36,925 bases of DNA from Clostridia bacterium (GTDB lineage: Bacteria > Bacillota > Clostridia > TANB77 > SIG350): contig JAQVRJ010000005.1 of the NCBI GenBank assembly GCA_028701115.1, positions 1 to 36,925 of the forward strand, written 5' to 3'. The translations under genes and the position numbers were made by a program. This document shows, in pieces, positions 7,135-15,320 of the stretch; position 1 is the stretch's first letter; each line of letters starts with the position of its first letter. The notes beneath the pieces were generated by a model. That model was not told where the DNA came from and did not search any database. It was given only the letters and a program-made list of their open reading frames with translations.

Positions 7135-9135
7135 TTGGATGAATTAATAGATATAATACTTGATTACGTAAGAAAAGATTACACGGATTATGCCATTATG
7201 ATAAATGGTGAATGGGGTAGTGGAAAAACATATTTTTGGGAAAATAAAGTAAAAAGCAAGATTGAATCTATGGAGTTAAATGGAAAGAGATATAAAACAA
7301 TTTATATGTCTTTATATGGTATCTCAAATCTTGAAGAAATCAGTAAAAAATTATTTATGGAAACAACTCAAATGATGAACAAATCTATAAGAAAATATAT
7401 TGAGTTAAATCCTGGATCAACAATTCCTGAATATGCAAAAACTGGTTTGGATATGGCAAATTTATTTGGTGTACAACAACAAGGTCCTGAAAAGATTAAT
7501 TATAGCGAATTATTAAATGTTGAAGATAAAGTATTATGCTTTGATGATCTTGAAAGGGCAAATGTTGATGTTATTGATGTATTAGGATATATTAATAATT
7601 TTGTTGAACATGATCACATTAAAACGATTATTATATGTAATGAAAAAGAATTAGCAAATAAACTAAAAAATTCAAATGTCGAAATGAAAACATTTATAGC
7701 AACATATATTTTGGGTAAAGAAGGGAAAATATCTTCTGATGAAATCCTTGAAAAACCTATGGTTGAGCTTATTCAAGATAAAGTTGAATATATTTTTGAT
7801 AAAGCAAATGATTATGAAAGAATAAAAGAAAAATTGATTGGTGAAACATTTGAGTATATTCCAGAGTTTAGTTATATTATAAATGGATTATTAATGAGGT
7901 ATGAAAATAATTCTAATTTAATGAAATTTTTAAGAGCGAATACAGCAATTATTATATCGACATTTAATAAAACAGGAACAAGAAATTTAAGAATATTAAA
8001 ACATGCTTTGAATGATTTTGAAAAGATATATGGAATAATTAAAAATGAAAATGATTCAATAAGTGATGATATATTGAAAGCATTACTTATATTTACAATA
8101 GCTATTTCTTTTGAAATTAAAGCTGGAAAAGTAACGAAAAATAGATTTGCAGATGTATCATCAAATGAAGAATATAAGATTATCCTAACCGCTTCAAATA
8201 ATGTAAAAGATAATACAGAATTTTATTTAAAAGAATTTGATAACAATTATTATTCTAATACAAAATATGTATACCGATTTTTTAAATTTGTTGAAATTTA
8301 TGTACGTACGAGAATATTTGATATGCGAGTATTTTCACGCGAAATGAGTGATATAGAAAAAACTGAAAGAAAATATGGTAGATTAGATTATGAAAGAATA
8401 TTATCTGAAGAGTATTGGAGAATACCTGAACAAGATTTTGAAAAAGTAATATATAATACTTTAGAATTAGTAAGAATGGGTAAGTTAGAATTAATTAATT
8501 ATGTGAAGTTATATATTTATTTTCATTTTTTCCAAGAAAAAGGTTTAATAAGAGAAGATATAAATTGGTTAAAAAATCAATTTATGGTAGGAATGAATTT
8601 GGCATCAGTAAATTCACAATTTTGTGATAATGTAAGTACATATTTTTCGGATTTAAAAGGTGTTGAAACAAAGCCAGATGTTGATGAAATAATAGCATAT
8701 TTTACTATTATAAATAATCAATTAAAGGAAAAAGCATATAAAGAAGGTGCAAATGAATTAATGGCAGCATTAGTAAAAACACCAGATATATTTATGAGTA
8801 TATTAACAGAAGAGTACAAAGATGATCCTATATTAGCATTTTGTGATGTAAATACATTTTTTGAGAAATTGTTAAAAATTAGTAATCCTGATTTAGTAAT
8901 ATTAACAGGAATAATTCGTGAGAGAATAAAAAACGAAAAATTATATAGAGAAGAATCAAGGAAATTCTGTGAATTAAAATATTTAATAAACAGATATAAT
9001 GAAGGAAAAATGCGAAATATTAAATTAGTATTACTTGATGATTTAGCTCGTACTATTCCAGACAATGAAATTAATCCTAATGAACAATGGCAAATTGCTA
9101 ATAATGAACAGTGGCATATTATAAATGACAATTAA
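7135..9135 (+). CDS. KAP-like P-loop NTPase, candidate defence or signalling ATPase
   Basis: The track starts at GTG 7126, but GAGAGGTG (7121-7128) is the ribosome site and TTG at 7135 is spaced correctly, giving 666 residues. Walker A NGEWGSGKTYFWE lies at about residues 23-35 and Walker B VLCFDDLERA near 132-142, followed by a sensor-like IKTIIICNEKEL. This DDLER-type arrangement is what I associate with KAP-family P-loop NTPases (STAND-related). No clear membrane insertion is seen, unlike many KAP proteins. The C-terminal 400 residues are helical, charged and unrecognised. KAP-type ATPases occur in phage exclusion (PifA) and other defence proteins; a defence role here is inference, since no partner gene is adjacent. 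The last 20 residues come from a short DNA repeat. Confidence 0.72.
   Translation: MDELIDIILDYVRKDYTDYAIMINGEWGSGKTYFWENKVKSKIESMELNGKRYKTIYMSLYGISNLEEISKKLFMETTQMMNKSIRKYIELNPGSTIPEYAKTGLDMANLFGVQQQGPEKINYSELLNVEDKVLCFDDLERANVDVIDVLGYINNFVEHDHIKTIIICNEKELANKLKNSNVEMKTFIATYILGKEGKISSDEILEKPMVELIQDKVEYIFDKANDYERIKEKLIGETFEYIPEFSYIINGLLMRYENNSNLMKFLRANTAIIISTFNKTGTRNLRILKHALNDFEKIYGIIKNENDSISDDILKALLIFTIAISFEIKAGKVTKNRFADVSSNEEYKIILTASNNVKDNTEFYLKEFDNNYYSNTKYVYRFFKFVEIYVRTRIFDMRVFSREMSDIEKTERKYGRLDYERILSEEYWRIPEQDFEKVIYNTLELVRMGKLELINYVKLYIYFHFFQEKGLIREDINWLKNQFMVGMNLASVNSQFCDNVSTYFSDLKGVETKPDVDEIIAYFTIINNQLKEKAYKEGANELMAALVKTPDIFMSILTEEYKDDPILAFCDVNTFFEKLLKISNPDLVILTGIIRERIKNEKLYREESRKFCELKYLINRYNEGKMRNIKLVLLDDLARTIPDNEINPNEQWQIANNEQWHIINDN
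9079..9120 (+). repeat. Short direct repeat forming the C-terminus of the NTPase
   Basis: AATGAACAATGGCAAATT and AATGAACAGTGGCATATT, 24 bp apart, encode NEQWQI and NEQWHI. This looks like a low-complexity intergenic repeat read into the coding frame. Confidence 0.7.
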
Positions 9136-9192
9136 TTAAAATTTTAGAATATGAGTAAAATGATAGAAATTTTAAAATGAAAATAGAAGGTA

Positions 9193-9235
9193 AAAATAAA
9201 AAAATATACTTTAACATTAAAGTATATTTTTTTAT
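9193..9235. terminator. Bidirectional terminator between convergent genes
   Basis: AAAATATACTTTA / TAAAGTATATTTT (13-bp stem, loop ACAT), with an A tract to the left and a T tract to the right. It serves both the NTPase gene and the antiporter gene. Confidence 0.85.
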
Positions 9236-9251
9236 TTTGGATTTTTTTGTT

Positions 9252-10295
9252 TTACATTCTTGAAATAACATATACTAAATATCCTATATAAATTGAAAGT
9301 AACAAAAAACCTTCTTTTCTATTTAATTCAAATTTCATACTGGTGCACAGAGCAATTATTAACATTATAGCTATAAATAATCCAATATCTATTAATAAAT
9401 CAGATTGAAGTAGTATTATTGGTTGGATAATTGAAGAAATAGATAATATTAATAATATATTAAATATGTTACTACCAATTAAATTACCAATTGCAATACC
9501 GCTTTTTCCTTTTTTTATTGCTGCTATAGATGTTGAAATTTCAGGTAAAGATGTTCCAATAGCTATTACTAATATTGCGATAAATTCTTCGCTGAAATGT
9601 AATGCTGTTGCTAAATATTTTGCACTATCTACTGTAAAATCTGCACCTATAAAAATTAATGCTAAACCTAATATCATTAAGAATGAACGTTTCGTAATAA
9701 TTAAAATATCTTTTCTTCTAATTTTTTTAGCTTTTATTTTTTCTTCTTCAATTTCTTCTTTTGATTTATTAAGAAGTGCGGCTTGTTTCTTTAATTTATT
9801 TGCATGAATGTCTTCTGTTATGTTATATAAAGAATAATACATAAATATTATAAAAAATATTAGCATTATTATTCCATCTGTTCTAGAAATAACATTTTCG
9901 GTCAAGTTTGTACCAAAAACATCTAATAATACTATAAGTAATATGATTGCGGCAACAAGACCCATATATATGTCTTTTTTTACCGTTTCTCGTAGAAATT
10001 TTACAGGTTTTATTATACATATTATACCTAGTATTGCACACATATTAAAAATATTTGAACCAACTATATTACCTATTGTTATACCATGCGCACCAGCTAA
10101 TGAAGCGTTTATACTAATTAATAATTCTGGTAAGCTTGTACTAATTGATACGAAGGTTAGACCAAATAGTATTTCATTGATTTTTAATATTCGAGCAATT
10201 GATGATCCAGAATCTACAAACATATCTGATCCTTTTATTAAAAAAATTAAACCAATTGCTAAAAATATTATATTAAAAATAATATCAAAAATCAT
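9252..10295 (-). CDS. Calcium/sodium antiporter, CaCA family (YrbG-like)
   Basis: 347 residues from the ATG at 10295, which follows GGAGG; the track start at 10328 adds 11 residues without a ribosome site. About ten membrane segments. Both alpha repeats that form the ion path are visible: alpha-1 SISTSLPELLIS ... GNIVGSNIFN (about residues 43-80) and alpha-2 AIGTSLPEIST ... GNLIGSNIFN (about 245-285). Each carries the conserved acidic Glu. A charged loop rich in Lys and Glu (about 170-195) separates the halves. Function: Ca2+ (or other cation) extrusion driven by Na+ or H+; the exact ion is not determinable. Confidence 0.92.
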   Translation of the reverse strand: MIFDIIFNIIFLAIGLIFLIKGSDMFVDSGSSIARILKINEILFGLTFVSISTSLPELLISINASLAGAHGITIGNIVGSNIFNMCAILGIICIIKPVKFLRETVKKDIYMGLVAAIILLIVLLDVFGTNLTENVISRTDGIIMLIFFIIFMYYSLYNITEDIHANKLKKQAALLNKSKEEIEEEKIKAKKIRRKDILIITKRSFLMILGLALIFIGADFTVDSAKYLATALHFSEEFIAILVIAIGTSLPEISTSIAAIKKGKSGIAIGNLIGSNIFNILLILSISSIIQPIILLQSDLLIDIGLFIAIMLIIALCTSMKFELNRKEGFLLLSIYIGYLVYVISRM

Positions 10296-10353
10296 TTTTA
10301 CCTCCATTAAATTATAGAATATTATCATAGAATAATTACATATTCAAGTATGT

Positions 10354-10429
<76 letters not shown>

Positions 10430-10446
10430 ATAATCGACATAATAAT

Positions 10447-10473
10447 ATTATACTTAAAATATATAAAAGTCAA
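10447..10473 (-). promoter_or_regulatory. Promoter of tRNA-Thr(CGT)
   Basis: On the minus strand, TTGACT at 10473-10468 and TATAAT at 10452-10447 (spacer 15), or TAATAT two bases later (spacer 17). It lies about 20 bases before the tRNA. Confidence 0.5.
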
Positions 10474-10774
10474 TCATTATATGTGTTTTATACTTATAAT
10501 TTGTTTATGATAACTAATATAAACAGTAATAATTTAAGAGTAATGCAATTTGATGATTTAAAAGCTAATTTATTATATAAATTCAATAAATAAAAATAAT
10601 ATATTAAACAAAAAAATGAAGAATATTTTAAAAATATTCACGAAAAATACCAATTGATATATGATTGCCTTTATGAGTTGTTTATATTAACTTAGATGAT
10701 ATCTAAAAAAAATTTATAAATGAATATGCAGTTTGGAAAAAATGAATAATTAATGTGAATAAAGATTTTTAATA
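10474..10774. other. Gene-free interval with possible decayed coding sequence
   Basis: No tRNA, RNA motif or intact gene is seen. Short open stretches on the plus strand read protein-like, for example a 28-codon frame at 10507-10593 (QFDDLKANLLYKF) and, further on, NEEYFKNIHEKYQLIYD without a start codon. These may be remnants of a lost gene. I could not identify the ancestor. Confidence 0.35.
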
Positions 10775-10780
10775 TAAATA

Positions 10781-10820
10781 AAAATAACTTACGAATTATC
10801 AAAAATTTGTAAGTTATTTT
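10781..10820 (-). terminator. Terminator of the Lys-Glu-Thr tRNA operon
   Basis: Inverted repeat AAAATAACTTAC / GTAAGTTATTTT (12 bp). On the minus strand the stem is followed by a T-rich tract, just downstream of tRNA-Thr(TGT). Confidence 0.8.
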
Positions 10821-10827
10821 GGTTTAC

Positions 10828-10903
<76 letters not shown>

Positions 10904-10907
10904 ATAA

Positions 10908-10982
10908 TGGTGACCCGTAGGAGAGTCGAACTCCTCACTCCGCCGTGAAAGGGCGATGTCTTAACCGATTGACCAACGGGCC
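10908..10982 (-). tRNA. tRNA-Glu (anticodon TTC)
   Basis: Minus strand. Acceptor GGCCCGT / ACGGGTC, A73 and encoded CCA, loop CCTTTCA giving TTC. The body closely follows the usual bacterial tRNA-Glu pattern (GGCCCGTTGGTCAA). Confidence 0.96.
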
Positions 10983-10987
10983 TAATT

Positions 10988-11063
10988 TGGTGAGCCATCG
11001 CAGATTCGAACTGCGGACAACTTGATTAAAAGTCAAGTGCTCTACCAGCTGAGCTAATGGCCC
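10988..11063 (-). tRNA. tRNA-Lys (anticodon TTT)
   Basis: Minus strand. Acceptor GGGCCAT / ATGGCTC, encoded CCA, anticodon stem CTTGA/TCAAG with loop CTTTTAA giving TTT. First gene of the Lys-Glu-Thr operon. Confidence 0.96.
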
Positions 11064-11082
11064 AAATTACTAATGCCTTTTA

Positions 11083-11111
11083 ATAATACGATATTTTTTA
11101 AAGTTTGTCAA
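11083..11111 (-). promoter_or_regulatory. Promoter of the tRNA Lys-Glu-Thr operon
   Basis: On the minus strand, consensus TTGACA, 17-nt spacer, TATTAT, ending about 20 bases before tRNA-Lys. Confidence 0.85.
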
Positions 11112-11183
11112 TATATTATTAAAAATTTATTAAAAATTTATTAAATATATAAAAATTTATTTAAATCTTTTTATTGTTTACTC

Positions 11184-11212
11184 TTGAAAATATAAAGAAT
11201 AAAAGATATAAT
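11184..11212 (+). promoter_or_regulatory. Promoter of the SRP RNA gene
   Basis: TTGAAA, 17-nt spacer, TATAAT. The expected start point is near 11219, shortly before the SRP RNA stem. Transcription may continue into dnaX, since no terminator separates them. Confidence 0.75.
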
Positions 11213-11230
11213 ATATATGGCAAATATGTT

Positions 11231-11344
11231 TGCATGAATAACATGTTACCTTTTGTGATGAAGAACTATGAACCTTGTCAGGTCCGGAAGGAAGCAGCAA
11301 TAAGTAGTAAACTTTAGGTGCAGAAGGGATGTGTTATTCATGCA
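11231..11344 (+). ncRNA. ffs: Signal recognition particle RNA, small bacterial type
   Basis: Contains the diagnostic apical domain GTCAGGTCCGGAAGGAAGCA (Ffh-binding loop). The ends pair perfectly: TGCATGAATAACA with TGTTATTCATGCA. Length is about 114 nt without an Alu domain. It binds Ffh for cotranslational targeting of membrane proteins. Its place directly before dnaX is the usual Firmicute arrangement. Confidence 0.95.
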
Positions 11345-11383
11345 GATATGTTAGCCATTTTTAAAATGATAGAGGTGATTTAT

Positions 11384-13018
11384 ATGAGTTATAAAGCTTT
11401 ATATCGTGAATTTAGACCGATACAATTTAAAGATTTAGTTGGACAAGAACATATTTCTACAATATTAAAGAATCAAATTATGAATGATAGAATAGGTCAT
11501 GCATATTTGTTTAGTGGTATTAGGGGAACAGGTAAAACTACTATAGCAAAAATATTTGCACGAGCTGTTAATTGTCTTAATCCTCATGCTGGTGAACCTT
11601 GTAATGAGTGTGAGGTATGTAAAGCAATATTAAATGAAAATTTAACAGATGTAGTAGAAATAGATGCTGCTTCTAATAATGGTGTAGATAATATACGAGA
11701 TATAACAGAAGAAGTAATGTATTTTCCAACTAAAGCTAAATATAAAGTATATATAATAGATGAGGTTCATATGCTATCTACAGGAGCTTTTAATGCTTTG
11801 TTAAAAACATTAGAAGAACCACCTCAACATGTTAAATTTATATTGGCTACTACAGAACCTAATAAATTACCTGCAACAATATTATCTCGTTGTCAAAGAT
11901 TTGATTTTAGAAGAATAAACAATGCAGATATTATAAAAAGATTAAAAGAAATATTAAATGCAATAAATAAAAAGGCAGATGATAATGCATTAAAAATGAT
12001 TGCAGAAGCATCAGAAGGTGCAATGAGAGATGCTATTAGTATATTAGATAGATGTGTATCTGATAGTGATAATATTACAGTAGATTATGTATCTAATTTA
12101 ATAGGGTTACCTAATGGATTAGAAATATTAGATTTAATAGAATGTATAAATAATAAAGAAGTAGAAAAAGTATTAAGTGTAACAGATAATTTATTGGATA
12201 ATGGTAAAAATATAAATATTATATTGTCTGAAATGATAAAGCATTTTCAGAATATTTTAATGTTTAAAACAACGGGTAAGATTGATGTATATAGTGAAAA
12301 AGAAATAGAAAAAGTAAAAAAAATAGCAGATAATATATCTAATGATAAAATTATTAATAATATTGTTTCAATTTCAGAAATACAGAATATTATAAAATGG
12401 TCAAGCAGTCAAAATATTATAGCTAAATCACAACTGATTAAATTAACTCAAGAGTCAAAAGATAATATATTAGAAGATTTACTTAAAAGAATAGAAAATT
12501 TAGAACAGGGTAATACGCAAAAAAAAACTGAAGAAATAATGGAAATAGTTAAAGATAAAAATGAATTTCAAAAAGAAGAAATAATAGAAAATGCAAAAGA
12601 AGTTATAGTAGAAAAAAAAAATACTGAGGTTGAGCAAAAAGAGGAGAAAGTAGTAGCAAAAGAAAAAATAGAAAGTACTAATATACAAGAAATACAATTT
12701 GATGAAAGAGAATGGAAGGATATATTAGTAAGTTTAAGAGAAGCTGGAAAGTTTAAATTGTATACAAACTTAATAAATGTTAAAGTAGGTTTAATAGAAG
12801 ATAATGTTATAGGAATATATTTTGCTATTGAGTTTAATAAAATAATGGTTGAACAAAAAGAAAATATACAAATATTAAAAGAATTTGTAACAAAACAATT
12901 AGGAAAAGAATATAGTATACGTTGCTTTTATGAAGCACATAAAATAAAAAGTAAGATGTCTGGTGTAGAAGATACAGCAAAACAGTTTAATATTCCAATA
13001 GATATTGTTGATGAATAG
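11384..13018 (+). CDS. dnaX: DNA polymerase III subunit gamma/tau
   Basis: 544 residues from the ATG at 11384, preceded by GAGGTGA; the longer track start at 11318 lies inside the SRP RNA. Clamp-loader AAA+ ATPase: Walker [10 protein letters not shown] (residues 45-53), zinc site C64-x8-C73-x2-C76-x2-C79, Walker B/DEVH motif near residue 125, and the sensor region [20 protein letters not shown]. Domain III ends near residue 370. It is followed by a Lys/Glu-rich linker (about 375-440) and a tau-specific C-terminal domain. Two A homopolymers (A9 and A10) in the linker sit where -1 slippage would meet TGA at once, so a short gamma form is possible. Confidence 0.96.
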   Translation: MSYKALYREFRPIQFKDLVGQEHISTILKNQIMNDRIGHAYLFSGIRGTGKTTIAKIFARAVNCLNPHAGEPCNECEVCKAILNENLTDVVEIDAASNNGVDNIRDITEEVMYFPTKAKYKVYIIDEVHMLSTGAFNALLKTLEEPPQHVKFILATTEPNKLPATILSRCQRFDFRRINNADIIKRLKEILNAINKKADDNALKMIAEASEGAMRDAISILDRCVSDSDNITVDYVSNLIGLPNGLEILDLIECINNKEVEKVLSVTDNLLDNGKNINIILSEMIKHFQNILMFKTTGKIDVYSEKEIEKVKKIADNISNDKIINNIVSISEIQNIIKWSSSQNIIAKSQLIKLTQESKDNILEDLLKRIENLEQGNTQKKTEEIMEIVKDKNEFQKEEIIENAKEVIVEKKNTEVEQKEEKVVAKEKIESTNIQEIQFDEREWKDILVSLREAGKFKLYTNLINVKVGLIEDNVIGIYFAIEFNKIMVEQKENIQILKEFVTKQLGKEYSIRCFYEAHKIKSKMSGVEDTAKQFNIPIDIVDE

Positions 13019-13029
13019 GAGAGATAGAA

Positions 13030-13365
13030 ATGGGTAATAAATTTAATGGATTTCCTGGAATGAATGGAGGAAATTTTAATAATATATTAAAACAAGCTCA
13101 AAAAATGCAAGAAGAAATATTACAAGAACAAGAAACAGTTAGTAGTCAAGTTTTTGAAGCATCAGTTGGTGGTGGAGCTGTTACAGTTAAAGTTGGAGGA
13201 GATAAGCAAATTAAAGAAATTAAATTTCAAAAAGATGCTGTTGATCCAGAAGATATAGAAATGTTACAAGATTTAGTAATGTCTGCTGTAAATGAAGCAA
13301 TGAGGAAAGTTGATGAAGCTTTAAATAGTAAGATGGGAAAATATAATATACCAGGATTGTTTTAA
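13030..13365 (+). CDS. ybaB: YbaB/EbfC family nucleoid-associated protein
   Basis: 111 residues, usual family length. The N-terminus is Asn/Gly-rich ([14 protein letters not shown]), followed by the family helix [15 protein letters not shown]. The core strand region [21 protein letters not shown] and C-terminal helix [15 protein letters not shown] are clear YbaB hallmarks. A small dimeric DNA-binding protein. Its conserved position between dnaX and recR supports the call. Good ribosome site (AGGAGAGA) and 11 bases after dnaX, so cotranscribed. Confidence 0.95.
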   Translation: MGNKFNGFPGMNGGNFNNILKQAQKMQEEILQEQETVSSQVFEASVGGGAVTVKVGGDKQIKEIKFQKDAVDPEDIEMLQDLVMSAVNEAMRKVDEALNSKMGKYNIPGLF

Positions 13366-13374
13366 GGAGAAAAC

Positions 13375-13977
13375 ATGTTAGATCAATATAGCAAATCTAT
13401 AGCAAATTTAATAGAAGAATTTGAAAAGTTTCCTAGCATAGGCCATAAGACTGCTGTTAGGATGGCTTTTCATATGTTGAATTCATCAAAAGAAGAAGCT
13501 GAAAGATTTTCTAAAGTAATATTGGATGCAAAAAACAATTTAAAATTCTGTAATATTTGTTATAATATATCAGACAGTGATCCTTGTGATATTTGCGCAA
13601 ATGTAAAAAGAGATAAAAGTACTATTTGTGTTGTTGAAGATGTAAAAGATATTATAGCAATGGAAAAAACACATGAATATAAAGGAATGTATCATGTACT
13701 TCAAGGTGCTATTTCTCCAATGAATGGAATAGGACCCAGTGATATTAGAATTAAAGAATTATTAGATCGTTTAAAAGATAATACTGTAAAAGAAGTGATA
13801 TTAGCAACTAATCCTAATATAGAAGGAGAAGCTACTGCAATGTATATTGCAAAACTTACTTCACCATTAGGTATAGAAATTACAAGAATAGCTAATGGTA
13901 TACCAATAGGTGCTGATATAGAGTTTGTAGATGAAGTTACATTAACTAAGGCTTTGGAGGGTAGAAGAAAAATATGA
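13375..13977 (+). CDS. recR: Recombination protein RecR
   Basis: 200 residues, normal length. N-terminal helix-hairpin-helix ([15 protein letters not shown]), then a Cys4 zinc site ([16 protein letters not shown], about residues 60-75), then a Toprim domain with [12 protein letters not shown] and the Walker B-like [16 protein letters not shown]. Acts with RecF and RecO to load RecA at gaps. Starts nine bases after ybaB with GGAGA, and its stop overlaps the radC start. Confidence 0.97.
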   Translation: MLDQYSKSIANLIEEFEKFPSIGHKTAVRMAFHMLNSSKEEAERFSKVILDAKNNLKFCNICYNISDSDPCDICANVKRDKSTICVVEDVKDIIAMEKTHEYKGMYHVLQGAISPMNGIGPSDIRIKELLDRLKDNTVKEVILATNPNIEGEATAMYIAKLTSPLGIEITRIANGIPIGADIEFVDEVTLTKALEGRRKI

Positions 13978-14657
13978 CAATGAGAAATTTGCCAATATCA
14001 GAAAGACCATATGAAAGATTAATTGAATATGGTTCAGATTCTTTAGCAAATGCTGAACTATTAGCAATTATTATTAAGACTGGAACAAGAGAAAAAACAG
14101 TTTTAGAAATAGCGCAAGATATATTAATGTTGGATAGCGAGAATTCGTTATCCAACATTTCTAATTTAGAAATTAGTGAATTAATGTCGATTAAAGGAAT
14201 AGGAAAAATTAAAGCAATACAAATAAAAGCAGTATTTGAATTAGCAAAAAGAATATCTATGCCTAAATATTCAAAAAGGCATGTTATAAAAAGTTCAAAA
14301 GATGTTTACGAATTATTAAAATATAAATGTATAAATGAAGTTAAAGAGAATCTATTTGTTTTAAATATGAATATTAAAAATGAAGTAATTAAAATTAGTA
14401 GTATTGCAAGTGGAGGTAAAACTAAAATATCTACAGATATTAGTGATGTGTTAACTGATGCTATAAAGATTAATGCTTCTAATATAATTATTGTACATAA
14501 TCATCCAAGTGGTGATACAAAACCAAGCAAAGCAGATATAGGTTTTACATATAAATTATGTGAAGCAACAGCATTAATGGGAATAACATTACTTGATCAT
14601 GTTATAATATCTAATGTTGAATATACAAGTTTAAAAGAAAAGGGATTTATTGTATAA
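13974..14657 (+). CDS. radC: RadC family protein (JAB1/MPN domain)
   Basis: 227 residues. Overlaps recR by four bases (ATGA), so translationally coupled; GGAGGG lies 12 bases upstream. N-terminal UPF0758 helix-hairpin-helix part ([17 protein letters not shown], about residues 65-82), then an MPN-type metalloprotease-like domain with the JAMM motif [14 protein letters not shown] (about residues 174-187). The family is historically called a repair protein but its activity is unclear. The section at codons 52-62 contains a perfect 15-bp hairpin. Confidence 0.94.
   Translation: MTMRNLPISERPYERLIEYGSDSLANAELLAIIIKTGTREKTVLEIAQDILMLDSENSLSNISNLEISELMSIKGIGKIKAIQIKAVFELAKRISMPKYSKRHVIKSSKDVYELLKYKCINEVKENLFVLNMNIKNEVIKISSIASGGKTKISTDISDVLTDAIKINASNIIIVHNHPSGDTKPSKADIGFTYKLCEATALMGITLLDHVIISNVEYTSLKEKGFIV
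14126..14159 (+). repeat. 15-bp hairpin inside radC
   Basis: AATGTTGGATAGCGA, loop GAAT, TCGTTATCCAACATT. Fully paired with one G-U. It lies within the coding sequence and has no T tract, so it does not look like a terminator. Confidence 0.85.
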
Positions 14658-14662
14658 ATATG

Positions 14663-14689
14663 TTGTTTTTATTTTTTATATGATATAAT
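14663..14689 (+). promoter_or_regulatory. Probable promoter of the tandem pilin-like genes
   Basis: Extended -10 TGATATAAT ending at 14689, with a weak TTGTTT at a 15-nt spacing. Confidence 0.45.
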
Positions 14690-14732
14690 ATTTAAGAAAT
14701 GCATGAAAAATATATAAAATTGGAGTGATAAA

Positions 14733-15308
14733 ATGAAAAAAGGTATATCTTTAATTATTTTAGTAATTAGTATAGTTGTATTGGCCATAATTACAAGTAT
14801 TATAGCTGTAAATGTTTCGAATAACAATGTTATTATTAACGCTCAAGATGCAGTTAATAATGCAAAAAGATCACAAGTGGTTGAAGATTTAGCTTATAAA
14901 ATAAATATTGCAAGGATACAAAAAGAAGTATCAGGAGAATATTTGTTTACTAATAGTGATTTATTGACATTGCTTGATACGCATGGAACTTTTGATAATG
15001 AGACTTTTTATTTAGCAACAGATGCAGATGAAAATGGTGTTGTATATAATATTTCGTTATTTGAAATTTATGATGTTGATTTAAATAATTTCGTTTTAAA
15101 TGAAATATCTGTTTCAAATGTAATGACAATATCTACAGCAGAAGGTTTTGATTTTTCAGATTATGTTATAAAATATCAAATAGGTAGTTCAGAACCATTA
15201 GTATATACTGTACCAGTACAATTGACTGTTGGTGATGCTGTAAATATAGTTTTATTTGATAAAAAAGGAAGAGAACTTTCAAAATATGCAGTTTCCGTAA
15301 TAGATTAA
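14733..15308 (+). CDS. Prepilin-leader surface protein (191 aa)
   Basis: Class III leader MKKGISLIILVISIVVLAII, followed by pseudopilin-like amphipathic helix NAQDAVNNAKRSQVVEDLAYKINIARIQKE (about 35-65). The C-terminal half (about 95-190) is beta-rich and acidic, with no recognised domain. Good ribosome site GGAGTG. It stops 12 bases before the next prepilin gene, so the two form an operon. Likely exported and processed at the KG junction by a prepilin peptidase encoded elsewhere; minor pilin or pseudopilin role inferred. Confidence 0.8.
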   Translation: MKKGISLIILVISIVVLAIITSIIAVNVSNNNVIINAQDAVNNAKRSQVVEDLAYKINIARIQKEVSGEYLFTNSDLLTLLDTHGTFDNETFYLATDADENGVVYNISLFEIYDVDLNNFVLNEISVSNVMTISTAEGFDFSDYVIKYQIGSSEPLVYTVPVQLTVGDAVNIVLFDKKGRELSKYAVSVID

Positions 15309-15320
15309 AAGGAGATATAT

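Noticed and set aside
8718-9131. Minus-strand frame with CHCSL repeats at its start
   Set aside because: Antisense of the NTPase C-terminus; the repeats are the other strand of the 24-bp direct repeat.
9466-10317. Plus-strand frames inside the antiporter gene
   Set aside because: Shadows of a clear CaCA-family gene on the minus strand; no ribosome sites.
11318-11383. Longer N-terminus of DnaX starting inside the SRP RNA
   Set aside because: The family start [12 protein letters not shown] and a GAGGTGA ribosome site fix the start at 11384.
12500-12697. Phe-rich minus-strand frame opposite the dnaX linker
   Set aside because: Antisense of the Lys/Glu-rich linker; composition is an artefact of AAA and GAA codons.
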